Shown piece after piece: positions 33,237-41,900 of a stretch of DNA of 41,900 bases. This stretch comes from an uncultured Ruminococcus sp. (GTDB lineage: Bacteria; Bacillota; Clostridia; Oscillospirales; Ruminococcaceae). Position 1 is the stretch's first letter; each line of letters starts with the position of its first letter. Location of the stretch: NCBI GenBank assembly GCA_947177205.1, contig CAMWTO010000005.1, forward strand, positions 1-41,900, in the 5' to 3' direction. Both the position numbers and the translations under genes were made by a program. The notes under the pieces are model-generated. The model saw only the letters and a program-made list of their open reading frames with translations. It made no database searches and was not told where the DNA came from.

Positions 33237-33901
33237 TTACAATGCACCCCTTTCCTGCGATAAGGACATTTCTGAGACAGATTGCATCCGGCACAGCCTT
33301 TTCGATTTTTTTCAATTGGTTGATCTGACAATCCGATCAGTGCCGTGACGGATTTCCTCGGTGTCATCAGATTGCTTTCTGTCAGACAAATGCCTGTTGT
33401 TTTCTGTGCCTGTAATAATGTTAAAATATCACTCTGTACGGATAGTGGGAAATCGCCGTAACCAGGACTGAACCGGAATGTTGCATAATCATCCAGGAAA
33501 TTCCGGAGAATTTCTGATTCTGCCAGATCGCAGAATTGTTCCGTCAGGGCGCTTGCCATGGCATCCGTCATCATTCCGGCAAGGACGTCCGCCGTCTGCG
33601 CAAGCCGGATGCAGGTATCCACGTTCTGGGATAATGTCGCACAAAACAGGATGATATTATTACAGTTTTTCAAATGTTTTTGAATGTCCTTTCCGGTCAG
33701 CAGAAATTCTAAATCTTTTCTGGTAAATAGTTTCCAGGTATATTTTGGACGAATTGCCTGTAATAATTTTTTTTCGCAAATTTCTGCAAGATCCAAAAAT
33801 TTCTGATCCGGATTTTCCTGAAAGCCCATATATCGAAATGCTTGTTCCCGATCAATCGTACTTAAATTAGGATTGATATAATTTGAACTGGATTCGCTCA
33901 T
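33233..33901 (-). CDS. Stand-alone methionine synthase reactivation domain protein
   Basis: The 222-residue protein corresponds to the Met_synt_B12 reactivation domain, which binds SAM and remethylates oxidised cob(II)alamin. In classic MetH this domain is the C-terminus; here it is a separate gene overlapping metF by 4 bp (ATGA) and metH by 4 bp. Visible blocks include the pattern FRFSPGYGDFPLSVQSDIL, characteristic of the domain, SVTALIGLSD, and a terminal cysteine group CAGCNLSQKCPYRRKG (Cys-x2-Cys-x5-Cys). The start was set at ATG 33901; reading further upstream would run over metF in another frame. Confidence 0.88.
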   Translation of the reverse strand: MSESSSNYINPNLSTIDREQAFRYMGFQENPDQKFLDLAEICEKKLLQAIRPKYTWKLFTRKDLEFLLTGKDIQKHLKNCNNIILFCATLSQNVDTCIRLAQTADVLAGMMTDAMASALTEQFCDLAESEILRNFLDDYATFRFSPGYGDFPLSVQSDILTLLQAQKTTGICLTESNLMTPRKSVTALIGLSDQPIEKNRKGCAGCNLSQKCPYRRKGVHCN

Positions 33902-34743
33902 CTGCCTAAAATCCCGGAAACAGCCTGTGTGATCCGTTCTGCAACATAGGGATTGTTCATTGTGTATAAATGAATCCCGTCCACGCCGTTCGCCGCCAGA
34001 TCTACAATCTGATCGACAGCGTAGGCAATTCCGGCATCCCGGATCGCTTCGGGACTGTGCCCGAAACGCTGCATCATGACAGTGAATTTTCTCGGTAGAC
34101 TGGTACCGCATAAGCTTACCATGCGCTGAATTTGGGATGCATTGACAACCGGCATAATTCCTGCTTCAATCGGGACATGAATCCCGATAATTTCGCATTT
34201 TTCCCGGAATTCATAGAAATATTGATTATCAAAAAATAACTGTGAAATCAGATGCTTTGCGCCACGGTCGACTTTTTCTTTTAAATGCTGTAAATCCGAG
34301 ACAGCAGAAATTGCCTCCGGGTGGACTTCCGGATAACATGCACCATAAATTTCAAAATCACCTTGTGATTTGATAAAATCAATCAAGTCACAGGCATGTT
34401 TAAAATCCGTCTTTTCGGGACGTTCCGGACTTTTATCGCCACGCAGTGCCAGAATGTCCGTGATGCCGTTTTCTTTGAAATCCTGCAAAATCTGTGTAAT
34501 TTCTTCTTTGGAATAAGAAATACACGGCAGGTGTGCAATAGATTTGACATGATATGTATTTTGGATTTTGGCAGACAGTTCACAAGTTAATTTTCCGCCA
34601 TTCAAGCCACCGCCTGCGCCATAAGTAACACTGATGAAATCCGGATGGAGTGAAGCTAATTTTTCAAAACAGCCGGAAATTTTTTCAACAGGCGTTGTGG
34701 GTTTGGGAGGGAATACCTCAAAAGAATAGATCATTTTTTTCAT
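33898..34743 (-). CDS. metF: Methylenetetrahydrofolate reductase
   Basis: MetF reduces 5,10-methylene- to 5-methyl-tetrahydrofolate using FAD, supplying the methyl group for MetH. The protein is a TIM barrel of 281 residues from the chosen ATG at 34743 (AAGG about 10 bases upstream; GTG 34752 or ATG 34734 are possible). Motifs: SFEVFPPKP at the start, FISVTYGAGG, ILALRGDKSP, GACYPEVHPEA, QLFFDNQYFYEF, IEAGIMPV and the C-terminal GVDGIHLYTMNNP. It sits 36 bp after ung and overlaps the MetH reactivation gene by 4 bp. Confidence 0.94.
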   Translation of the reverse strand: MKKMIYSFEVFPPKPTTPVEKISGCFEKLASLHPDFISVTYGAGGGLNGGKLTCELSAKIQNTYHVKSIAHLPCISYSKEEITQILQDFKENGITDILALRGDKSPERPEKTDFKHACDLIDFIKSQGDFEIYGACYPEVHPEAISAVSDLQHLKEKVDRGAKHLISQLFFDNQYFYEFREKCEIIGIHVPIEAGIMPVVNASQIQRMVSLCGTSLPRKFTVMMQRFGHSPEAIRDAGIAYAVDQIVDLAANGVDGIHLYTMNNPYVAERITQAVSGILGR

Positions 34744-34778
34744 GAGTTTCACGCCTTATTTTAATAATTTATAATTTA

Positions 34779-35453
34779 TTAATTAATTTTCCAGTTAATC
34801 GGCTCTAAGTTATGCGCCTGTAAGAACTGGTTTGTCTGTGAGAAATGCCGGCATCCAAAAAATCCATTGCTTGCCGAAAGCGGTGACGGATGCGCAGCTT
34901 CGAGAATCAAATGATTCGGATTGGTAATCAATGCTTTTTTCTTCCGGGCGGGCGTTCCCCATAACAAGAATACAATCGGATCAACACGGAGATTCAGCAG
35001 TCTGATAATTTCATCTGTGAATTGTTCCCAGCCTTGTCCCCGGTGACTGTTTGCCTGTCCGGCACGGACAGTCAGCACGGTATTTAATAACAAAACGCCC
35101 TGTTTTGCCCAGTCTGTTAATTCGCCATGCGCCTTTGTGTTGTCAATCCCTGTATCGTTGAAAATTTCTTTGTAGATATTTCTCAGGGAGGGGGGAACTC
35201 TTACGCCTTTCTTGACAGAAAAGCTCAGTCCGTGTGCCTGTCCTGCGCCGTGGTAGGGATCCTGTCCCAGAATCACAACTTTGATATTGCTGTAAGTCGC
35301 ATATTTCAGCGCATTGAAAATATCATACATATCCGGATAGATTGTCTGTGTGGCATATTCCTGCTTGAGAAATTCCCGGAGATTTACATAATATGCTTTC
35401 TGCATTTCATCCGCAAGCAGGACATCCCATTCATTATTGAAAAAACTGCTCAT
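34779..35453 (-). CDS. ung: Uracil-DNA glycosylase
   Basis: This family 1 UDG removes uracil from DNA. The 224-residue protein has the catalytic water-activating loop LGQDPYHGAGQAHGLSF (Asp65), the uracil-binding LLLNTVLTVRAG, VFLLWGTPARKKK, and the minor-groove intercalation loop HPSPLSASNGFFGCRHF near residue 190. Length is standard. It has its own promoter and is the first gene of a minus-strand run into metF, an unusual partner with no obvious functional link. Confidence 0.95.
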   Translation of the reverse strand: MSSFFNNEWDVLLADEMQKAYYVNLREFLKQEYATQTIYPDMYDIFNALKYATYSNIKVVILGQDPYHGAGQAHGLSFSVKKGVRVPPSLRNIYKEIFNDTGIDNTKAHGELTDWAKQGVLLLNTVLTVRAGQANSHRGQGWEQFTDEIIRLLNLRVDPIVFLLWGTPARKKKALITNPNHLILEAAHPSPLSASNGFFGCRHFSQTNQFLQAHNLEPINWKIN

Positions 35454-35507
35454 AGAATATTACCCCGATTCTGAAAAATTTAGAATTAAAAAATAATTCT
35501 CTTTCCT

Positions 35508-35536
35508 ATTTTAGCATATTTTTTCTGACATTGCAA
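35508..35536 (-). promoter_or_regulatory. Sigma-A promoter of ung-metF-metH
   Basis: Minus strand TTGCAA (35536-35531), 17 bp, TAAAAT (35513-35508). No SAM or cobalamin riboswitch is visible in the 55-base leader. Confidence 0.65.
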
Positions 35537-35572
35537 GGGGTTTGTGATTTTTTTTTGAATTTTAAAATTTCA

Positions 35573-35953
35573 TTATAAAATATTCCAGAGTTCCGGAAGT
35601 TCTTCTTCATAGAGATTCTGGACAAGCATGCGTAATCTTGCGATTTCAGCGGATGTGTTCTTCTGATTGGCAAGAATCATAGGCTTGAGACTGGCAACAA
35701 TTTCCCGCATTTCGTCAAGCTCTGTGCCGTTGACGAATAAACCTGTCATATTATGATATTTTTCTAATTCTGATTCCAGTGTGTCATAAACAACAAGTGT
35801 ATCTTCGATGGATCCTGTCTGGAATGTTGTTTCTAACTGGTCTATGATTGCCAGATAGGTTTCGCTCTTGGATTTTAATATCATCAATGAAGAAACACAC
35901 AGTAGAATCAAGCCAATCAGAATGCCGACACTGGCTTTGCAATGGTTCATCAA
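35573..35953 (-). CDS. DUF4363-like membrane-anchored protein
   Basis: The 126-residue protein has one N-terminal membrane helix (about 8-26) and an extracytoplasmic helical domain with heptad-like patterning (TYLAIIDQLETTFQTGSIEDTL region and a C-terminal MLVQNLYEEELPELWNIL). This matches DUF4363, a clostridial family found next to DUF421 genes, function unknown. It directly follows the DUF421 gene (1-2 bp gap), so the two are translationally coupled and probably act together in the membrane. Confidence 0.75.
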   Translation of the reverse strand: MMNHCKASVGILIGLILLCVSSLMILKSKSETYLAIIDQLETTFQTGSIEDTLVVYDTLESELEKYHNMTGLFVNGTELDEMREIVASLKPMILANQKNTSAEIARLRMLVQNLYEEELPELWNIL

Positions 35954-35954
35954 A

Positions 35955-36641
35955 TCATCCTTTCTGATTTTTCTGATCTTTTTTAATAATCTGATAACGA
36001 CATGCCTGGTCGGCTGTCATCATGAAAATTTCCGGAATGGAGATGCCGGCATTTCCTAGAATCAGATCCAGCCATTTCCGATCTTGTCCGATGCTTGCTA
36101 ATGCATGTTCCCGGAGCTGTCCGTCTGCAATAATGACTTGCGGCGGATTGCAGTCTTTTTTAGCAGTATGCACATCTTCTTTCGTTGCAGGCTGATCCGC
36201 TGATTTCTGATAGACGGAAACACTGCCGTTTGTTTCTACAATCGCAAACTGCACTTCTTCGATTGAGAAGATACCGCCCAGGCGCAGTGCTGTCATGACA
36301 TCATCCACAGAAAAACGAAGTGTCCGGAGCATATCCTGATCTAGAATGCCGTCCCGGATGATAATTTTGGGACTGCCGGAAATCAGTCTCCGGAATTTGA
36401 CAGATTTCAGTGAAATCCAGGAGACAAGCACTTCAAAGCAGACCAGTGCCAGGATCGGCATAATCCCATGCAGGAGGGGAATTTCAATATCTTCCAAAGC
36501 GAGCGTCGCAATATTGGAAATCAGAATTGTTGTGACCAGCTCCGCCGGCTGTAATTCTCCTAACTGACGTTTTCCCATTAACCTGACGGAAAACATGACA
36601 ACGAGATATAAAATAAAAGCCCGGATTAAAACAATCGTCAT
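35955..36641 (-). CDS. DUF421 (YetF-like) membrane protein
   Basis: The 228-residue protein has three N-terminal membrane helices (about 3-80) and the DUF421 cytosolic domain. The family signature is clear: RLMGKRQLGELQPAELVTTILISNIA, IIRDGILDQDMLRTLRFSVDDVMTALRLGGIFSIEEVQFAIVETNGSVSV in consecutive blocks. YetF-type proteins are linked to spore membranes in Bacillus, but their biochemical role is not settled. AAGGGTG precedes the ATG. It forms a pair with the DUF4363 gene. Confidence 0.9.
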   Translation of the reverse strand: MTIVLIRAFILYLVVMFSVRLMGKRQLGELQPAELVTTILISNIATLALEDIEIPLLHGIMPILALVCFEVLVSWISLKSVKFRRLISGSPKIIIRDGILDQDMLRTLRFSVDDVMTALRLGGIFSIEEVQFAIVETNGSVSVYQKSADQPATKEDVHTAKKDCNPPQVIIADGQLREHALASIGQDRKWLDLILGNAGISIPEIFMMTADQACRYQIIKKDQKNQKG

Positions 36642-36716
36642 AACAGCACACCCTTAGCATTAAAAAATCTGAAAATCATAATCATGATTACTATATCCAG
36701 ATCTGCAAAAAAAATA

Positions 36717-36765
36717 CTGGTTTTCCACAATTCCACAGTCAAAAAAGTGGAATGCTGAAAACCAG
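36717..36765 (-). terminator. Terminator hairpin, copy 1 of a duplicated repeat
   Basis: CTGGTTTTC (36717-36725) pairs with GAAAACCAG (36757-36765), and ATTCCAC (36730-36736) with GTGGAAT (36747-36753). On the minus strand it is followed by TATTTTTTTT. It is the same sequence as 38206-38254 but for a few bases, in the same orientation, and closes the XRE/immunity-like transcript. Confidence 0.85.
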
Positions 36766-36882
36766 GATTTCTGAGATTGTAAGAGTTTTAACTGAAATGC
36801 GAGAATAACTGCTGTCACTTTTTAGAACAATGTTGCCATTAACATCGTATTCCTAAACAACATACTGAGTTCCTCCACCTAG
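36766..36882 (-). pseudogene. Decayed coding remnant, toxin-tail-like
   Basis: Reading the minus strand in frame past the stop of the 36883-37215 gene gives LGGGTQYVV, a TAG stop, then 30 residues EYDVNGNIVLKS... ending SVKTLTISEIL just before the hairpin. The GGGTQY-V-V plus short basic/polar end resembles C-termini of secreted polymorphic toxins, and a strong but useless AGGTGGAGG remains. This is an impression from pattern, not a family match. Confidence 0.35.
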
Positions 36883-37215
36883 TTAATCATCAAACAAGCA
36901 AGAGGCACGTTCTATCGAATTTTCAAAATAGGTTTTGTTGATATTTTTTTCTGTGCCGATTCTTCTTATTGCTTCAAGCAATTTATGCGACTGCGTTTTT
37001 TCAATAAGTTCATCAAGTATCTCTAATGTATATTCAAATTCTGTCTGGTCAAGTTCATCCATAAATGCTATCGTTTCATCAATGTCTTTTGAAAGTTCTT
37101 CGATCATAGGCAACCAAAACTCATTCTCTGGATCCGGATCCATACCGCTAAAGCTGCTTTCACAAAAACCTATATGCCGTCCAAGCAAATTATAAACCTT
37201 TTGTTTATCAATCAT
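36883..37215 (-). CDS. Small acidic protein, immunity-like
   Basis: The 110-residue protein is acidic and probably all-helical, with blocks WLPMIEELSKDIDETIAFMD and LEILDELIEKTQSHKLLEAIRR. I recall similar sequences as small hypothetical proteins beside polymorphic toxins in Clostridia, which would make it an immunity protein, but I cannot name a family. There is no signal peptide or membrane helix. It follows the XRE gene by 41 bp with AAGGAG before its ATG, and is followed by the decayed remnant and the terminator at 36717-36765. Confidence 0.55.
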   Translation of the reverse strand: MIDKQKVYNLLGRHIGFCESSFSGMDPDPENEFWLPMIEELSKDIDETIAFMDELDQTEFEYTLEILDELIEKTQSHKLLEAIRRIGTEKNINKTYFENSIERASCLFDD

Positions 37216-37256
37216 ATTTTACAAACTCCTTCATAAACATATGCAAAAACTGTTAA

Positions 37257-37562
37257 TTATTTTAATAATTGGCTTAAATTCAGTAAAACTTCTGCTTTTT
37301 CATCCGGCAGACAGCGATAATTTTCTATTAATTTCTTTTCGTTTTCAGTCAGCTCCACAGGTGAGCCGTTCTCGTTAAAAAATTCTGCCAGTGTAATCCC
37401 AAGAGGCTCTAGCAGACGAAGTAATGTATAAATCGTAGGCTGACGGTTTCCGAGTTCTATGCCACTGATATGATTCTGTGAAATCCCAGTTGTCATAGAA
37501 AGCCGGTAGATCGTCATATTTTTTGATTGTCTGATAGAACGCAGTTTCTCTCCAATATCCAT
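37257..37562 (-). CDS. XRE family helix-turn-helix regulator
   Basis: The 101-residue protein has a Cro/CI-type DNA-binding domain (about 3-62): GEKLRSIRQSKNMTIYRLSMTTGISQNHISGIELGNRQPTIYTLLRLLEPLG spans the five helices, with a short helical C-terminus (LTENEKKLIENYRCL). The start was set at ATG 37562 because GGAGG (37571-37575) lies 8 bases upstream; an ATG at 37577 would place that site within the gene. It diverges from the SLOG gene at 37710 and could regulate it. It is cotranscribed with the immunity-like gene. Confidence 0.88.
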   Translation of the reverse strand: MDIGEKLRSIRQSKNMTIYRLSMTTGISQNHISGIELGNRQPTIYTLLRLLEPLGITLAEFFNENGSPVELTENEKKLIENYRCLPDEKAEVLLNLSQLLK

Positions 37563-37635
37563 ATTTTTGACCTCCATGTATTATTTTTTTCTATTATAAT
37601 ATAAATATATTAAAAAAATAATTTCTGTAAAGGTG

Positions 37636-37664
37636 TTGCAATTACTATCTTTTAAGTGTATAAT
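37636..37664 (+). promoter_or_regulatory. Sigma-A promoter of the SLOG gene
   Basis: TTGCAA (37636-37641), 17 bp, TATAAT (37659-37664), in the space between divergent XRE and SLOG genes where an XRE operator would be expected; no obvious dyad was found. Confidence 0.7.
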
Positions 37665-37709
37665 AAAATTGTATGGAAATCATAAATTTGAAAGGAGAAT
37701 TATAAAATT

Positions 37710-38183
37710 ATGAATAATTTGGATATTTACATCGTCAGTTTTTTCGGACACCGTTCTTTGTATCTTTATGAAGATATAGAAAGAAAAATGGAGAAAGTGA
37801 TTAGTGATCTGATCTATTACAAAAAATATGTGAAGTTCCTTGTCGGTCGTGACGGCGAGTTTGATCGACTGACTTCTTCTATCATCAGACGACTTGTCAA
37901 AAAATACGACTCCGGCAATATCTCTCACATTCTTGTACTGCCCTACATGAAAGCAGAATATCGGGACAATCAGGAAAGCTTTCTGACTTATTATGACGAA
38001 GTCGAGATATGCGAAGAATCTTCCCAGGTGCATTTCAAATCTGCCATACAAACCCGTAATAAAGTTATGGTAGACCGTTCAGACTTTGTTGTATGTTGCA
38101 TCCAAAGAAAAAATGGCGGTGCATATCAGACAATCCAGTATGCAAAAAGTCAGAATAAGAAAATCATTAACATTGCAGATTAA
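37710..38183 (+). CDS. SLOG-fold (DUF1273-like) protein
   Basis: The 157-residue protein is a compact Rossmann-like SLOG domain. Key segments are SFFGHRSL near residue 10, FLVGRDGEFDRLTSSIIRRL near residue 46 with the G-x-x-G-E-F-D ligand-binding turn, KVMVDRSDFVVCCIQRKNGGAYQTIQYA near residue 116 and the last strand KKIINI. SLOG proteins bind nucleotide-derived ligands; some act as sensors in anti-phage or conflict systems, others in metabolism. No effector domain is fused here. It starts at ATG 37710 after AAAGGAG and has its own promoter, divergent from the XRE gene. Confidence 0.8.
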   Translation: MNNLDIYIVSFFGHRSLYLYEDIERKMEKVISDLIYYKKYVKFLVGRDGEFDRLTSSIIRRLVKKYDSGNISHILVLPYMKAEYRDNQESFLTYYDEVEICEESSQVHFKSAIQTRNKVMVDRSDFVVCCIQRKNGGAYQTIQYAKSQNKKIINIAD

Positions 38184-38205
38184 AAATTTTTATCTCTGAA
38201 AAAAA

Positions 38206-38254
38206 CTGATTTTCCACAATTCCACAGTCAAAAAAGTGGAATGTTGAAAATCAG
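38206..38254 (-). terminator. Terminator hairpin, copy 2 of a duplicated repeat
   Basis: CTGATTTTC (38206-38214) pairs with GAAAATCAG (38246-38254); inner ATTCCAC/GTGGAAT as in copy 1. On the minus strand a T-run follows. It ends the HD/lipoprotein transcript. Relative to copy 1 the outer stem has G-C changed to A-T with pairing kept. Confidence 0.85.
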
Positions 38255-38302
38255 AATTTTCATGATTATTATTTTTTTGTATTGCTATTCCGGAGCAGTT
38301 TC

Positions 38303-38959
38303 TTAGAGACTGCTATAAAAAGAAGACCATTGGAAACGAGCGTCTGCAAAAGTGGATTCTGAATATAATTGATTCACAAGTTCTATGCCCTCATCTGTCT
38401 GGACTCTCATATCTGAGATATGATCGCCGGTCTGATAGAAAAGAAACTGATCTGTCTCATCCGGATTATTCTGATAACCATAAAACCAGATGTCCGGCTC
38501 ATCCGTGTCAAGCTGTTCCAATTGTGTCCCGTATGTGAATTCCTGTGTACGGACTTCTGCAAGCAGATGATCCGGGTCAAAATTAATCTCCCCTAATGCC
38601 TCTGTATTCGTGAAGTCGTCCATATGAAGAATGGCATTGTCCGGCGTTGTTTCTTCTGTCTCCCACAATGCCCAATATGCCTGATTTTCATCCGTCACAT
38701 AATAGATCATATAATGCGAAGCGATATAGCCTTCTAGGATATAATAATAATCCTGCCACGCACAGAGGAGCTTTAAATGATTTTTATTATTAATACTAAT
38801 ATGATTATTAATATTAATATTAGTATAATTAGACTCTGTGATCGTTCCGGAGTACGGCTGAGCATCCGTCACGGGATCAGCTCCAGAATCCGGAGCAGAA
38901 TGACATCCGCAGAGACAGCATGTCAGTAACAGCACAGGGATTAATTTTAATTTTTGCAT
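38303..38959 (-). CDS. Putative lipoprotein of unknown function
   Basis: The 218-residue protein has a short signal peptide (MQKLKLIPVLLLTCCLCGC) with a lipobox ending LCGC, so Cys19 is probably lipidated. The mature region starts with a low-complexity Asn/Ile stretch (about 45-62) encoded by AT-rich repeats, followed by a mixed domain with LCAWQDYYYILEGYIASHYMIYY and an acidic middle; I recognise no family. The ATG follows AGGTG. It is 18 bp downstream of the HD-domain gene and shares its promoter. Confidence 0.65.
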   Translation of the reverse strand: MQKLKLIPVLLLTCCLCGCHSAPDSGADPVTDAQPYSGTITESNYTNININNHISINNKNHLKLLCAWQDYYYILEGYIASHYMIYYVTDENQAYWALWETEETTPDNAILHMDDFTNTEALGEINFDPDHLLAEVRTQEFTYGTQLEQLDTDEPDIWFYGYQNNPDETDQFLFYQTGDHISDMRVQTDEGIELVNQLYSESTFADARFQWSSFYSSL

Positions 38960-38977
38960 GAAAATTCACCTTTCATG

Positions 38978-39532
38978 TTATGCATAAGCAGGATTGGCAT
39001 TAAAATTAGATTCCAGAATTTCATGCCGGATCTTGCCGTCTAATAGATCAATGATTTTTTCCAAAGAATACAAATGCCAGATTTCGCTTGCCGCACAGCA
39101 TTTATCAGCGATCGTGATAATAAAACTTTCCCGGTATTTCGGGAACGGAAAACATAACGGAAACATATGCTTGCGGATGATGTCACGTTCCACGGGATTG
39201 AGTTCAAATTCTTGTTCGGCATTTTTTAACGCAGTAATCGGGTGCATGAGTGTATGGAACTGACAGGCGGATTCTTTGTCATGCCAATCATAGAGAAAGA
39301 AATCATGTAACAAACAGCCCCGGACAAGGCTTTTTTTATCAATTTTCCGAATATGCAAGATTTCAGCAATCCGCAGTGCCATATAAGCGACACAGATCGA
39401 GTGTGTATAACAATTTGTACTGCCATGCTGCATAAAATTCTTTTCTGACTGCATATTCGGTGAACGTAAAATGTCTTGACCATAAGTAAGTACTTGTTCT
39501 GCAAGTTTCTGATCTGCCTTGATATAGATCAT
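38978..39532 (-). CDS. HD-domain phosphohydrolase-like protein
   Basis: The 184-residue protein has the metal-binding HD signature: THSICVAYMALRIAE (His), the HD doublet in GCLLHDFFLYDWHDKE, later histidines in FHTLMHPITALKNAE and the final aspartate in IITIADKCCAASE. Such clostridial proteins are soluble phosphohydrolases with unidentified nucleotide substrates. Length suits a minimal HD domain. AAGAAGGGA lies upstream of the ATG, and a consensus promoter at 39571-39599 drives it with the lipoprotein gene. Confidence 0.85.
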   Translation of the reverse strand: MIYIKADQKLAEQVLTYGQDILRSPNMQSEKNFMQHGSTNCYTHSICVAYMALRIAEILHIRKIDKKSLVRGCLLHDFFLYDWHDKESACQFHTLMHPITALKNAEQEFELNPVERDIIRKHMFPLCFPFPKYRESFIITIADKCCAASEIWHLYSLEKIIDLLDGKIRHEILESNFNANPAYA

Positions 39533-39570
39533 GATTAAAAATCATATCCCTTCTTTTTTTAGTAATATTT

Positions 39571-39599
39571 ATTATACTACAAAAAAAGACAACTGTCAA
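39571..39599 (-). promoter_or_regulatory. Sigma-A promoter of the HD/lipoprotein operon
   Basis: Minus strand TTGACA (39599-39594), 17 bp, TATAAT (39576-39571), full consensus. Confidence 0.8.
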
Positions 39600-39609
39600 T
39601 TAAAATTTT

Positions 39610-39644
39610 AAAAAAACGCTCCGCTGTGATAACACAGCAGAGCG
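39610..39644 (-). terminator. Intrinsic terminator of groES-groEL
   Basis: CGCTC-C-GCTGTG (39617-39628) pairs with CACAGC-A-GAGCG (39633-39644) with one mismatch, loop ATAA, followed on the minus strand by a T-run. Confidence 0.85.
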
Positions 39645-39666
39645 AAATTATTTGGAATTAATTTAA

Positions 39667-41643
<1,977 letters not shown>

Positions 41644-41693
41644 TCAGAAAATTTTAAAAAAATAAAAAATTTTAAAATTTTCAGAATCCGGAA

Positions 41694-41720
41694 TTAGCAC
41701 TCTCACTGATCGAGTGCTAA
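41694..41720. promoter_or_regulatory. CIRCE operator (HrcA site)
   Basis: TTAGCACTC (41694-41702), 9-base spacer, GAGTGCTAA (41712-41720): a perfect match to the known CIRCE inverted repeat bound by HrcA. It lies in the leader between the promoter and groS. hrcA itself is outside the window. Confidence 0.97.
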
Positions 41721-41735
41721 TCCAGTGCTATTATT

Positions 41736-41764
41736 ATTTTAATCAGCTTTGGAAGAAAAATCAA
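41736..41764 (-). promoter_or_regulatory. Sigma-A promoter of groES-groEL
   Basis: Minus strand TTGATT (41764-41759), 17 bp, TAAAAT (41741-41736). Transcription would start about 10 bases before CIRCE. Beyond it, 41765-41900 shows no gene. Confidence 0.7.
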
Positions 41765-41900
41765 GTGTATTTTTCAATTTTTTTATTTTTTTTCAGAAAT
41801 TTCAGCATTCTGCATAAAAACGTGAAGAAAAATTATTGAAAATTACTGGAATTCTCACAGCGAAAAAATACCACAATTCCTACAAGTTTACGATTTATTC

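Noticed and set aside
33902-34111. Upstream extension of the MetH reactivation gene
   Set aside because: It would overlap metF in another frame and reads as Arg/Cys-rich nonsense; the ATGA overlap at 33898-33901 gives a better start.
35454-35507. SAM or cobalamin riboswitch ahead of the ung-metF-metH run
   Set aside because: The leader is short and AT-rich with no conserved B12-box or S-box sequence.
36822-36863. 13-codon frame with a strong ribosome binding site (GGTGGAGG)
   Set aside because: Too short and without a downstream gene to control; the region reads better as a decayed longer frame ending at the terminator.

Overview
The window looks like chromosomal DNA from an anaerobic, endospore-forming, fibre-degrading gut Firmicute close to Ruminococcus (Oscillospiraceae). 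The grounds are sporulation genes (spoIIGA, sigE, sigG), two dockerin modules (one on a secreted GH74 xyloglucanase, one cut by the left edge), pyruvate:ferredoxin oxidoreductase, a BspA-like leucine-rich repeat protein, a CIRCE-controlled groES-groEL operon, and AT-rich spacers between genes rich in CCGG-type codons. No rRNA, tRNA, CRISPR array or prophage was seen.

Layout. 1-2720: end of a dockerin gene, then sigG (minus) diverging from spoIIGA-sigE (plus), with readable sigma-G-type and Spo0A-type promoters. 2783-4107: a tnpB-only IS605/IS1341-like element with end hairpins and a likely omega RNA. 4183-6900: DUF3592-like protein, a lipoprotein, rsmE and an acidic membrane protein. 6906-7712: MIF-like protein and a DtxR/MntR-like regulator (minus). 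7906-13536: murD, two M42 peptidases, a GNAT acetyltransferase and a PLP enzyme of the methionine gamma-lyase-like family, tightly packed. 13743-15725: a membrane protein with a degenerate kinase domain and PASTA repeats. 15796-19253: a minus-strand operon of a 52-residue membrane peptide, an FAD oxidoreductase and a polytopic GT-C-like protein. 19392-24472: VanY-like carboxypeptidase, GH74-dockerin and LRR protein. 24520-28068: PFOR. 28382-28563: a candidate small RNA. 28522-35453 (minus): ung, metF, a MetH reactivation protein, a shortened MetH, a GH25 lysozyme, glucokinase and DUF3781. 35573-36641: DUF4363 and DUF421 membrane proteins. 36717-38254: a cassette bounded by two near-identical terminator hairpins and holding a decayed coding remnant, an immunity-like protein, an XRE regulator and a SLOG protein. 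38303-39532: lipoprotein and HD-domain protein. 39667-41764: groES-groEL.

How the genes work together. sigG, spoIIGA and sigE are the core of the forespore/mother-cell programme. metF, the reactivation protein and MetH form a B12-dependent methionine branch split over three overlapping genes. The GH74 enzyme, glucokinase and PFOR fit xyloglucan breakdown, sugar phosphorylation and fermentation. MurD, VanY-like, GH25 and the PASTA protein all concern peptidoglycan. Most promoters could be read directly and nearly all have exactly 17 bp between -35 and -10, apart from the spoIIG promoter, whose 22-bp spacing matches Spo0A-dependent activation.

The least explained items are the small RNA at 28416-28563, the hairpin-bounded cassette at 36717-38254 with its toxin-like remnant, the pseudokinase-PASTA protein and the 52-residue leader peptide of the FAD/GT-C operon.
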